From Pseudomonadota bacterium (GTDB taxonomy: Bacteria; Pseudomonadota; Gammaproteobacteria; Burkholderiales; Burkholderiaceae_C), in contig JAEZEB010000348.1 in NCBI GenBank assembly GCA_023438115.1, forward strand, positions 1 through 23,572: DNA of 23,572 bases, given 5' to 3'. Shown one piece after another: positions 8,695 to 16,228 of the stretch. Under the pieces are notes generated by a model. The model had not been told where the DNA came from. It ran no database searches and saw nothing but the letters and a program-made list of their open reading frames with translations. The number at the start of each line of letters is the position of its first letter. Position 1 is the first letter of the stretch. The position numbers and the translations under genes were made by a program.

Positions 8695-9747
8695 ATGCTC
8701 GTCACCCGTCAGCCGGTGTTGCGGCGCTTCTGGTACGCCGTGATGCCGATGGAGAAACTCGCCGCCGGCCCGCAGCCCTTCACTTTGCTCGGTGAAGACA
8801 TCGTGCTGTGGAAGACCGCCGACGGCACGCCCGCCGCCGTGCGCGATCGCTGCTGCCACCGCACCGCAAAGCTCTCGAAAGGCTTCGTGGAGAGCGGCAA
8901 CCTCGCCTGCGGCTACCACGGCTGGCAGTACGACTACAGCGGCGCCTGCGTCAAGATTCCGCAGCAGCCCGACGTGATGATCCCCGTCGGCGCCCGCGTG
9001 CCGGCCTACCACTGCGCCGAGCGCTTCGGCTACGCCTGGGTCGCCCTGGACGATCCGCTGGTGCCGTTGCTGGACGCGGAGGAGGAAGCCCTGGGCCACC
9101 GCCGCATCCACCAGTTCGACGAGACCTGGCATACGGGTGCGCTGCGCCTGATGGAGAACTCCTTCGACACGGCGCACTTCGCCTTCGTGCACAAGGGCAC
9201 CTTCGGACAGGGCGACAAGCCCAGGCCCCAGCACTTCTCGCTGGACGAGACCGGCTACGGTTTCGAGGCCCGCGTGGTGCTGGAGATCAACAACCCGCCC
9301 GATTCGCACCGCATCACCGGCACCACGGACCCGGTGACCACGCGCACCTTCTCGAACCAGTGGCACCTGCCCTTCCTGCGCAAGCTGGGGCTGGCCTATC
9401 CGAGCGGCGTGCGGCACACGATCTACACCTGCGCCACCCCGATCGACGACGGCCGCATCCAGGTGATCCAGTGGCTGTACCGCAACGACACGGAAGAAGA
9501 CTGCCCCGCGGCCCTGCTCAATGACTGGGACACGCGTGTGGTGCTGGAGGACAAGTTCATCCTCGACGGCGGCGTGGACCCCGATGCGCCGGTGGACGTG
9601 TCCCGCCGCGACGAAGCCGGCATGGCGTCCGACCGCCCCGGCATGCTGATGCGCAAGCGCCTGCTGGCGCTGCTGCGCGAACACGGAGAAACCGAAGTGC
9701 ACGGCTGGCCCCAGGCCCAGCCCGTGCGGGAGACCACCCCATGCTGA
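8695..9747 (+). CDS. Rieske [2Fe-2S] non-heme iron oxygenase, alpha subunit 1
   Basis: 350 residues. The Rieske cluster ligands are C53-x-H55 (RCCHR) and C72-x2-H75 (CGYHGW). The mononuclear iron motif ENSFDTAHFAFVH gives D158, H161 and H166 (E/D-N-x2-D-x2-H-x4-H). It would use O2 and two electrons to hydroxylate or demethylate its substrate. The compact length and the Rieske-domain wording (RDRCxHRxAKLS, YHGWQYDxxGAC) resemble single-component Rieske O- and N-demethylases such as VanA and the caffeine demethylases NdmA/NdmB; this is from memory, not a search. No reductase or ferredoxin gene is in the window. The last seven bases overlap the next Rieske gene. Ribosome site GGGAG precedes ATG 8695. 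Confidence 0.92.
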   Translation: MLVTRQPVLRRFWYAVMPMEKLAAGPQPFTLLGEDIVLWKTADGTPAAVRDRCCHRTAKLSKGFVESGNLACGYHGWQYDYSGACVKIPQQPDVMIPVGARVPAYHCAERFGYAWVALDDPLVPLLDAEEEALGHRRIHQFDETWHTGALRLMENSFDTAHFAFVHKGTFGQGDKPRPQHFSLDETGYGFEARVVLEINNPPDSHRITGTTDPVTTRTFSNQWHLPFLRKLGLAYPSGVRHTIYTCATPIDDGRIQVIQWLYRNDTEEDCPAALLNDWDTRVVLEDKFILDGGVDPDAPVDVSRRDEAGMASDRPGMLMRKRLLALLREHGETEVHGWPQAQPVRETTPC

Positions 9748-10799
9748 CCACCCGCCAACAAGTGCTGCGACGCTTCTGGTACGCGCTGATGCCGATGTCC
9801 TTCCTGGACGACGGCCCCAAACCCTTCCGCCTCATGGGCGAGGACATCGTGCTCTGGAAGCAGGCCGACGGCACGCCCGCGGCGGTGCGCGACCGCTGCT
9901 GCCACCGCACCGCGAAGCTCTCGCGCGGCTTCGTGGAGAACGGCAACCTCGTGTGCGGCTACCACGGCTGGCAATACGACTGCACCGGCGCCTGCGTGAA
10001 GATCCCGCAGCAGCCGGACCTGGCCATCCCCGCCAACGCGAAGGTACCCGGCTACCGCGCGCAGGAGAAGTACGGCTACGTGTGGGTGGCGCTGGAGGAT
10101 CCGCTGCGTCCCATCCCGCACTTCCCGGAGGACGGCCAGCCCGGCTACCGCCGCATCTTCCAGTTCTACGAGGAGTGGAAGACCAGTCCGCTGCGCATGA
10201 TGGAGAACTCCTTCGACAACTCGCACTTCTCCTTCGTGCACAAGGCCAACTTCGGGATGATCGACAACCCCAAGCCCGCGCCCTACACCTTCACGGAGAC
10301 GGACTACGGCTTCGAGGCCGAGACCCTGGTGCCGATCAGGAACCCGCCGCAAAGCCACCGCGTCACCGGTACCGACGAGCCCATCACGCACCGGCACCTG
10401 GTCAACCGCTACTACCTGCCCTTTGCGCGCCGCTTCGGCTGCAACTATCCCGCCAGCGGAATCGACCACATCATCTACAACTGCGCGACCCCGATCGACG
10501 ACGACCGCATGATGCTGGTGCAGTGGCTGTACCGCAACGACAGCGAGGAAGCCTGCAGCACGCAGGAGCTCGTCGACTGGGACAAGGCCATCACCATCGA
10601 GGACCGCGAAATCCTCGAAGCCACCGATCCCGACGCCTGCGTGGACACCACGCGCCGCGCCGAATTCCACATGTCCTCCGACAAGCCCGGCCTGGTGATC
10701 CGCCGCCAGCTGCTGGACCTGCTGCGCGCGCACGGGGAGGAGGAGATCCACCGCGGCAACGTCGACAAGGTCATCCCGCTGAAGAAGGTTCCCGCATGA
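9741..10799 (+). CDS. Rieske [2Fe-2S] non-heme iron oxygenase, alpha subunit 2
   Basis: 352 residues and a tandem paralogue of the preceding gene, with the same start (ML(V/T)TRQ.VLRRFWYA) and same cluster ligands C53/H55 and C72/H75. The mononuclear iron ligands are shifted by one (D159, H162, H167). The catalytic-domain halves differ more than the Rieske halves, so the two enzymes probably act on different positions or on successive intermediates rather than forming an alpha/beta pair. The gene starts inside the first Rieske gene (7-base overlap) and its stop overlaps the amidohydrolase start (ATGA), so all three are translationally coupled. Confidence 0.92.
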   Translation: MLTTRQQVLRRFWYALMPMSFLDDGPKPFRLMGEDIVLWKQADGTPAAVRDRCCHRTAKLSRGFVENGNLVCGYHGWQYDCTGACVKIPQQPDLAIPANAKVPGYRAQEKYGYVWVALEDPLRPIPHFPEDGQPGYRRIFQFYEEWKTSPLRMMENSFDNSHFSFVHKANFGMIDNPKPAPYTFTETDYGFEAETLVPIRNPPQSHRVTGTDEPITHRHLVNRYYLPFARRFGCNYPASGIDHIIYNCATPIDDDRMMLVQWLYRNDSEEACSTQELVDWDKAITIEDREILEATDPDACVDTTRRAEFHMSSDKPGLVIRRQLLDLLRAHGEEEIHRGNVDKVIPLKKVPA

Positions 10800-12217
10800 G
10801 TTCGCTCCTCGTTCGCAACGCCACCGCCATCCTCACGGGCCTGCCCGGCGACGCCGCCCGCGCCGCCGGCAGCGACCTGCGCGTGCGCGACGGCCGCATC
10901 GCCGCCATCGGCACGCTGCAGCCCGAACCCGGCGAGCGGCAGATCGACGCGAGTGGCTGCGTGATCTACCCGTCCTGGGTGAACACGCACCACCACCTGT
11001 TCCAGTCGCTCCTCAAGGGCGACCGCATGGGCCTGAACGCCACGCTCACGCCGTGGCTGGGCGCGACGCCGCAGCGGCTGCGCCCGCTGATGACGGAGAA
11101 CGACTTCCGCATCGCCGCGCGGATCGGCCTGCTGGAGCTGGCGCTCTCCGGCTGCGGCACGGTGGCGGACCACAACTACCACTACTTCCCGGACATGCCT
11201 TACGACGGGTCGGCGATCCTGTTCGAGGAGGCGCGCAAGCTCGGATTGCGCTTCGTGCTGTGCCGCGGCGGCGGCACGATCTCGCGCGCGCCCGCGGGCA
11301 CCGAACTGCCGGCGGCCGCGCGGCCCGAAACGCTGGATGGCTTCCTGGCCGACATGCGGCGGCTGGCCCGCGAGTTCCACGATCCGGCGCCGGACGCGAT
11401 GCAGCGCGTCGTCATGGCGCCCACCACGCCGCCGCACTCCATGCAGCCGGAGGAGATGCGCGAGACCGCGCGCGTGGCGCGCGAACTGGGCCTGAAGCTG
11501 CACTCGCACCTGTCCGAAACCGTGCACTACCAGGACGTGGTGCACGAGCGGCACGGCATGAAGCCGGTGGAGTTCTGCGAATCCATCGGCTGGCTGGGCG
11601 ACGACGTCTGGTTCGCGCACCTGGTGAAGCTGGATGCCGACGAGATCGCCCTGCTCGGCCGCACCCGCACGGGCATCGCCCACTGCCCGCAGAGCAACGG
11701 GCGGCTGGGCAGCGGCATCGCGCCGGTACGCGCGCTCGAGGCCGCCGGGGCGAAGATCTCCATCGGTGTCGACGGAGCCGCGTCCAACGAGGCCGCCGAC
11801 ATGATCAGCGAGACGCACGCCGCCTGGCTGATGGCCCGCGCGCGTGCCGGCCACGAGGCGACACCGCATTTCCGCGGTGGCCACGGCGAGCACGACGCGG
11901 CCTCCACCACCATCGAGGACGTGGTGCGCTGGGGCAGCGCCGGCGGCGCGCAGGTGCTGGGCCTCGACGCCGTGGGCACGCTGGCCCCGGGCATGGCGGC
12001 CGACTTCTCCATCTACGGCCTCGACCGCGACCCGCGCTACTTCGGCCTGCACGACCCGGCGATCGGCCCGGTTGCCGCCGGCGGCACGGCGGACCTGCGC
12101 TACCTGTTCGTCGGCGGCAGGGAAGTCGTGCGCGACGGCCGGGTTCCGCACCTGGACGTCCTGGAACTGGGCCGCCAGGCCGCCACTGTGGTGCAAGGCC
12201 TGCTGGCGCGCGTCTGA
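10796..12217 (+). CDS. Amidohydrolase, 8-oxoguanine deaminase / chlorotriazine hydrolase-like
   Basis: A 473-residue metal-dependent hydrolase of the cytosine-deaminase-like amidohydrolase subgroup. Metal and catalytic residues appear intact: H65-x-H67 (NTHHH), HSHLSE with H238 and E241, H275 (VWFAH), and D326 (GVDGAASNE); HCPQSN at 296-301 is a typical substrate-loop motif. The segment PSWVNTHHHLFQSLLKG with SGCGTVADHNYHYFP resembles 8-oxoguanine deaminase and hydroxyatrazine/TrzN-type enzymes. It would remove an amino or other leaving group from a purine-, pterin- or triazine-like ring in the cytosol. As last gene of the coupled Rieske-Rieske-hydrolase set, it probably acts on the oxidised product; exact substrate unknown. 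Confidence 0.9.
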   Translation: MSSLLVRNATAILTGLPGDAARAAGSDLRVRDGRIAAIGTLQPEPGERQIDASGCVIYPSWVNTHHHLFQSLLKGDRMGLNATLTPWLGATPQRLRPLMTENDFRIAARIGLLELALSGCGTVADHNYHYFPDMPYDGSAILFEEARKLGLRFVLCRGGGTISRAPAGTELPAAARPETLDGFLADMRRLAREFHDPAPDAMQRVVMAPTTPPHSMQPEEMRETARVARELGLKLHSHLSETVHYQDVVHERHGMKPVEFCESIGWLGDDVWFAHLVKLDADEIALLGRTRTGIAHCPQSNGRLGSGIAPVRALEAAGAKISIGVDGAASNEAADMISETHAAWLMARARAGHEATPHFRGGHGEHDAASTTIEDVVRWGSAGGAQVLGLDAVGTLAPGMAADFSIYGLDRDPRYFGLHDPAIGPVAAGGTADLRYLFVGGREVVRDGRVPHLDVLELGRQAATVVQGLLARV

Positions 12218-12220
12218 GCT

Positions 12221-12249
12221 GCCGCGCGGGAACGCCCCGCGCGCGCGGC
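12221..12249 (+). terminator. GC-rich hairpin behind the catabolic operon
   Basis: GCCGCGCG at 12221-12228 can pair with CGCGCGGC at 12242-12249. It begins three bases after the amidohydrolase stop, where a transcript end would be expected. There is no T-run after it, so it is at best a weak or Rho-assisted terminator. Confidence 0.35.
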
Positions 12250-12377
12250 ACGACTACACGCGGCTTCGCCGCCGCCCTACAGCTGGGCCGTGCGGGAGCG
12301 CCCCGCGCCGCGGACTGCGCCCTTAGACTCAGGCGCAGCGTGGCGCCCCACCGGCGCCGGCGAGGGAGAAAACGAAG

Positions 12378-13577
12378 ATGCCCCATGGCGCCCTGGTGTG
12401 GGAGCTGACGATCGCGCTGGTGGTCGGGCTCCTGCTGTTCGACTACTTCTTCCACATCCGCGTCGCCCACGTCCCGTCGATCGGCGAGGCCGCGCGCTGG
12501 TCGGCCGCGTACGTGGGCGTCGCCATCCTCTTCGGCGGCGCGGTCTGGTACTGGGGCGGCACCGAGATGGGCATCCAGTATTTCGCGGGTTACCTCACCG
12601 AGAAGGCCCTGTCGGTCGACAACGTCTTCGTCTTCCTGGTGATCATGAACGCCTTCCGCGTGCCGCGGGAGGACCAGCAGAAGGCGCTGCTGATCGGCAT
12701 CGTGATCGCGCTGATCGCGCGCTCGCTCTTCATCTGGATCGGCGCGACGCTGATCGACCGCTTCGCCTGGGTGTTCTACATCTTCGGGCTCATCCTGCTG
12801 GTCACGGCCGGCCACATGCTGCTGCCGGAGGACAAGCGCCACGACGACGGCGAGGGTTTCGTCCTGCGGCTGACGCGCAAGCTCATCCCCACCACGCCGC
12901 ACTACGACGGCGACAAGCTCTTCACCATGCACGAGGGCCACCGGCGCATGACGCCCATGGTGCTGGTGATCGTGGCGCTGGGCCTCACCGACATCCTGTT
13001 CGCGCTGGATTCGATCCCGGCCATCTTCGGCATCACGCAGGACACCTTCATCGTCTTCACCGCCACGGCCTTCTCGCTGCTGGGCCTGCGGCAGCTGTTC
13101 TTCCTGATCGAGGGACTGCTGGAACGCCTGATCTACCTCTCGTACGGCCTGGCCGCCATCCTGGCGTTCATCGGCATCAAGCTGGTGCTGCACGCCCTGC
13201 ACGAGAACAACGTGCCCATCATCAACGACGGCGCGCCGGTGCCGGTGGTGGAGATCAGCACGCTGCAGTCGCTGGTGGTGATCGTCGGCATCCTGGTCGT
13301 CACCGTGTTCTTTTCCCTGCACAGCCCCAACGGCAAGGCGCGCGTGGCGATCAGCCGGCTGCGCCGCCGGCTCGCCGCCTACCTGGCGCTGGAGCCCGAC
13401 ACGCCGCCCGAGCAGAAGCAGGCCCTCTTCGCCGGCCTGCTGGACGCCGAGGCGCAGGTGCGCGCGCTGCCCGAGGCCGTGCGCGAGCGCATGGCGGAGA
13501 GGCAAAGCGTGCGCGAGATGCTGGCCGAAGCGCATGCGCGCCAGCAGAAGGCCAACGAAACCACACCACCGCTATGA
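12378..13577 (+). CDS. TerC family integral membrane protein (Alx-like)
   Basis: 399 residues with eight to nine hydrophobic segments spread over residues 8-325. The two family-defining acidic motifs are present: SVDNVFVF with D81 and ALDSIPAIFG with D211. TerC/Alx proteins are linked to metal (manganese) export and tellurium or alkaline stress (family knowledge). The C-terminal 75 residues (from about 325) form a charged, probably cytosolic tail that goes beyond the 321 residues of E. coli Alx. The stop overlaps the FtsH start (ATGA). A GAGGGAG ribosome site precedes ATG 12378. An upstream inverted repeat CTGCGCC...GGCGCAG (about 12315-12338) is visible, but I cannot recognise a yybP-ykoY riboswitch. 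Confidence 0.9.
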   Translation: MPHGALVWELTIALVVGLLLFDYFFHIRVAHVPSIGEAARWSAAYVGVAILFGGAVWYWGGTEMGIQYFAGYLTEKALSVDNVFVFLVIMNAFRVPREDQQKALLIGIVIALIARSLFIWIGATLIDRFAWVFYIFGLILLVTAGHMLLPEDKRHDDGEGFVLRLTRKLIPTTPHYDGDKLFTMHEGHRRMTPMVLVIVALGLTDILFALDSIPAIFGITQDTFIVFTATAFSLLGLRQLFFLIEGLLERLIYLSYGLAAILAFIGIKLVLHALHENNVPIINDGAPVPVVEISTLQSLVVIVGILVVTVFFSLHSPNGKARVAISRLRRRLAAYLALEPDTPPEQKQALFAGLLDAEAQVRALPEAVRERMAERQSVREMLAEAHARQQKANETTPPL

Positions 13578-15601
13578 GCCCGTCCCCGCAGCCCCCACGC
13601 CTCCAGCCCGCCGGCCAGCCCGGCAAGCCCATGCCGCCCGCGATGCCGCCGCGCAAGTACTGGCTGTTCTTCGTGGCGGTGCTGCTGATCAACTACCTGG
13701 TCACGCACTTCTTCTTCCCGGCCGCGGACGCGCCGATCACCGTGCCCTACACCGTCTTCCGCGAGGAGGCCGGCAAGGGCAACGTGTCGGCCATCTACAG
13801 CCAGGGCACGGGCATCGAAGGCCGCTTCAAGTCGCCCGTGACGTGGCCCGCGCCGGAGCCCGCGCAGCAGGGCGGACAGGCACAGCAGCCCCCGGCGCCC
13901 CGCACGGGCGGCACCCTGCCCAACCGGCCCGAGCCGCGCACCGCCGACACCTTCACCACCGAGCTGCCGGCCTTCTTCGACCCCGACCTGGAATCCTTCC
14001 TGATCGCCAACGGCGTGGAGATCAGCGCGGTGCCCATCCGCCAGGGCAGCGGCTGGGCGACGCTGCTGTACGGCTTCGGGCCCGCCATCCTGATCATCGC
14101 GTTCTACGTCTGGCTCTATCGGCGTGCCGCGCGGCAAGCGGGCGGGATGGGCGGCATGGGAGGCATGTTCGGCATCGGCAAGAGCAAGGCCAAGCGCTAC
14201 GACGCCGATCCGGCCAACCGCGTGACCTTCGACGACGTGGCCGGCATCGACGAGGCCGAGGCGGAGCTGGTGGAGATCGTCGACTTCCTCAAGTCGCCCG
14301 GGAAATACACGCGTCTGGGCGGCACCTCGCCCAAGGGCGTGCTGCTGGTGGGTTCGCCCGGCACCGGCAAGACCCTGCTGGCCAAAGCGGTGGCGGGCGA
14401 AGCGGGCGTCCCCTTCTTCTCCATGAGCGCGGCGGAGTTCGTGGAGATGATCGTGGGCGTGGGCGCGGCACGCGTGCGCGACCTCTTCAAGCAGGCGCGC
14501 GAGCATGCGCCGGCCATCATCTTCATCGACGAGATCGACGCGATCGGCCGCGCGCGCGGGCAGATGGCCATCGGCGGCTCCAGCGAGCAGGAGCAGACGC
14601 TGCAGCAGATCCTGACCGAGATGGACGGCTTCAGCGGCCGCGAGGGCATCATCGTGCTGGCCGCCACCAACCAGCCCGATGTGCTGGACCGCGCCCTGCT
14701 GCGCCCCGGCCGCTTCGACCGCCGCGTGGTGGTGAACCTGCCGGACAAGGTGGGCCGCGAGGCCATCCTGCGCGTGCACACGCGCAAGGTGCCGCTGGCG
14801 GGCGACGTGCACCTGGAGGAACTGGCGCAGTCCACGCCGGGCTTCTCCGGCGCGGACCTCAAGAACCTGGTGAACGAGGCGGCGCTGCTGGCCGCGCGCC
14901 GCAACGTGGATGCGGTGACGCAGAAGGACTTCCTCGATTCGCTGGAGAAGATCGTGCTGGGCCCGGAGCGCCCGCTTCTGCTGGGCCCCGACGACCGCGA
15001 GCGCATCGCGTACCACGAGAGCGGCCACGCGATCCTGGGCCTGGTGGTCGCGGGCGCGGACCCGGTGCACCGCGTGAGCATCGTGCCACGCGGCATGGCG
15101 CTGGGCGTGACCTACCAGCGCCCCCAGTCGGACCGCTACAACTATCCCGAGGCCTACCTGCGCGCGCGCATCATCGGCATGCTGGGCGGCCGCGCGGCGG
15201 AAGAAGTGGTGTACGGCACCAAGACCACCGGGGCGGAGAACGACATCGAGCAGGCCACCAACCTGGCGCGCAACATGGTGACGCGCTGGGGCATGAGCGA
15301 AGCGGTCGGCATGGTGCAGCTCGCGCCGCCGCACAACGCCTACCTGGGCGGTCCGTCCGCCTTCATGGGCGAGAAGCCTTTCAGCGACGAAACGGCGAGC
15401 CTGATCGACTCGGAAGTGCAGCGCATCATCAAGGAATGCCACGACGAGGCGATGCGCCTGCTGCGCGAGCACCGCGCGTCGCTGGATGCGCTGGTGAAAG
15501 CGCTGCTGGCGCAGGAAACGCTGTCGGAGCAGGAAATTCTGGACGTGACCGGATTGCCGCCGGCGCCGCAGTTGCACAGCCGCCCGCTGCTAACGACCTG
15601 A
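13574..15601 (+). CDS. ftsH: FtsH-type ATP-dependent zinc metalloprotease
   Basis: 675 residues: proline-rich cytosolic leader (1-28), membrane helix about 29-50, periplasmic domain with a Pro/Gln-rich insert (about 92-125), second helix about 163-182, AAA module and M41 peptidase. Walker A is GSPGTGKT (260-267; usually GPPGTGKT), Walker B IIFIDE (D319, E320), the second region of homology RPGRFDRR at 378-385, zinc site HESGH (H481, E482, H485), and GAENDIEQAT holds the third-ligand region. The pore loop reads EMIVGVGA instead of EMFVGVGA, placing Ile at the substrate-gripping position. Coupling to the TerC gene suggests an accessory FtsH devoted to membrane-protein turnover under stress, not necessarily the housekeeping copy (inference). 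The symbol is given for the family. Confidence 0.93.
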   Translation: MSPSPQPPRLQPAGQPGKPMPPAMPPRKYWLFFVAVLLINYLVTHFFFPAADAPITVPYTVFREEAGKGNVSAIYSQGTGIEGRFKSPVTWPAPEPAQQGGQAQQPPAPRTGGTLPNRPEPRTADTFTTELPAFFDPDLESFLIANGVEISAVPIRQGSGWATLLYGFGPAILIIAFYVWLYRRAARQAGGMGGMGGMFGIGKSKAKRYDADPANRVTFDDVAGIDEAEAELVEIVDFLKSPGKYTRLGGTSPKGVLLVGSPGTGKTLLAKAVAGEAGVPFFSMSAAEFVEMIVGVGAARVRDLFKQAREHAPAIIFIDEIDAIGRARGQMAIGGSSEQEQTLQQILTEMDGFSGREGIIVLAATNQPDVLDRALLRPGRFDRRVVVNLPDKVGREAILRVHTRKVPLAGDVHLEELAQSTPGFSGADLKNLVNEAALLAARRNVDAVTQKDFLDSLEKIVLGPERPLLLGPDDRERIAYHESGHAILGLVVAGADPVHRVSIVPRGMALGVTYQRPQSDRYNYPEAYLRARIIGMLGGRAAEEVVYGTKTTGAENDIEQATNLARNMVTRWGMSEAVGMVQLAPPHNAYLGGPSAFMGEKPFSDETASLIDSEVQRIIKECHDEAMRLLREHRASLDALVKALLAQETLSEQEILDVTGLPPAPQLHSRPLLTT

Positions 15602-15735
15602 CCCTGTCTTCCTCCCTCTCCCTCTGGGAGAGGGTCGGGGTGAGGGCAAGCGACGTTCGACCAGCGCACATCGCTCGCTCGCGAACGCCCCCTGCCCCCA
15701 CCCCAACCCTCCCCCAAAGGGGGAGGGAGTCTTTC
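15602..15735. repeat. Paired-hairpin intergenic repeat between convergent genes
   Basis: Two 9-bp perfect hairpins, CCCTCTCCC/GGGAGAGGG (15614-15622 with 15626-15634) and CCCTCCCCC/GGGGGAGGG (15707-15715 with 15719-15727). Each is followed, in opposite orientations, by a related GGGTYGGGGTGRGGG stretch (15632-15646 plus; 15695-15709 minus). Two inverted copies of one unit are therefore arranged head to head around about 48 bases. This unit type is a familiar dispersed repeat in Burkholderiales and other proteobacteria. It fills the whole gap between the convergent ftsH and VOC genes and could end both transcripts. Confidence 0.7.
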
Positions 15736-15738
15736 CTC

Positions 15739-16158
15739 CTACGCCTGCGCGTACGCCTCCACGAACTCCCCCTTCGGCGGGATCGGCTTGATCACGTCGA
15801 TCAGCACGCCGTCCGGCGCCTGCACGATGAAGTGCCGTTGCCCGAAGTCCTCGTCGCGCAGCGACAGTCGCATGGGCAGGCCGGCGGCGCAGAGGCGCTC
15901 GTATTCGGCATCCACGTCGTCGCACTCGAAGTTGAGGAGCAGTCCGCCCGCGGGATGGCCGCGGCCGGACTCCGGGATGGTGGCGTGCCCGGCGTCGAGG
16001 ATGGCCAGGCTCACCGCGGCGCCGGCCTCGCGCGACTGCAGGTGCACGTACCAGTCGGTGGTGAACAGGGCCTCGAAGCCGAAGTGCCGCTGGTAGAAGG
16101 CCGCGGTGGCGGGGACGTCGCGCGTCATCAGGACGGGGTAGTAGCTGGTGATGTTCAT
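15739..16158 (-). CDS. VOC (glyoxalase/bleomycin-resistance) family protein
   Basis: 139 residues, one full vicinal-oxygen-chelate domain: starts MNITSYYPVLMTRDVPATAAFYQRHFGFE, a classic first beta-alpha-beta module, and closes with RHFIVQAPDGVLIDVIKPIPP. Relatives are dioxygenases, glyoxalases or antibiotic-binding proteins, so no reaction is assigned. Start at 16158 was chosen over the in-frame ATG at 16179 because the longer form would begin inside the operator palindrome and because GGAA lies just upstream of 16158. It is transcribed divergently from the TetR gene and is its most likely target. Confidence 0.85.
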   Translation of the reverse strand: MNITSYYPVLMTRDVPATAAFYQRHFGFEALFTTDWYVHLQSREAGAAVSLAILDAGHATIPESGRGHPAGGLLLNFECDDVDAEYERLCAAGLPMRLSLRDEDFGQRHFIVQAPDGVLIDVIKPIPPKGEFVEAYAQA

Positions 16159-16176
16159 GGTGGGTTCCGGATGGAT

Positions 16177-16199
16177 CAAACATACAGGCTGTATGTTTG
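16177..16199. promoter_or_regulatory. Perfect 23-bp operator palindrome for the TetR regulator
   Basis: CAAACATACAG (16177-16187), one central G, then CTGTATGTTTG (16189-16199), an exact 11-bp inverted repeat. It sits between the divergent VOC and TetR genes, where a TetR dimer would block both promoters. Confidence 0.8.
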
Positions 16200-16209
16200 T
16201 CGGAGTTTA

Positions 16210-16228
16210 CATACAATCTGCATGTATG
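16210..16228. promoter_or_regulatory. Second CATACA...TGTATG operator copy with possible -10 box
   Basis: CATACA at 16210-16215 and TGTATG at 16223-16228 repeat the core of the 23-bp palindrome with a wider 7-base spacer. TACAAT at 16212-16217 is a plausible plus-strand -10 box. If used, transcription would begin almost at ATG 16226, making the TetR message leaderless and the operator overlap its start codon. No good -35 box is seen. Confidence 0.5.

Noticed and set aside
12218..12377. A yybP-ykoY manganese riboswitch upstream of the TerC gene
   Set aside because: E. coli alx has one, but here I see only GC-rich inverted repeats and not the conserved loop sequences of that riboswitch.
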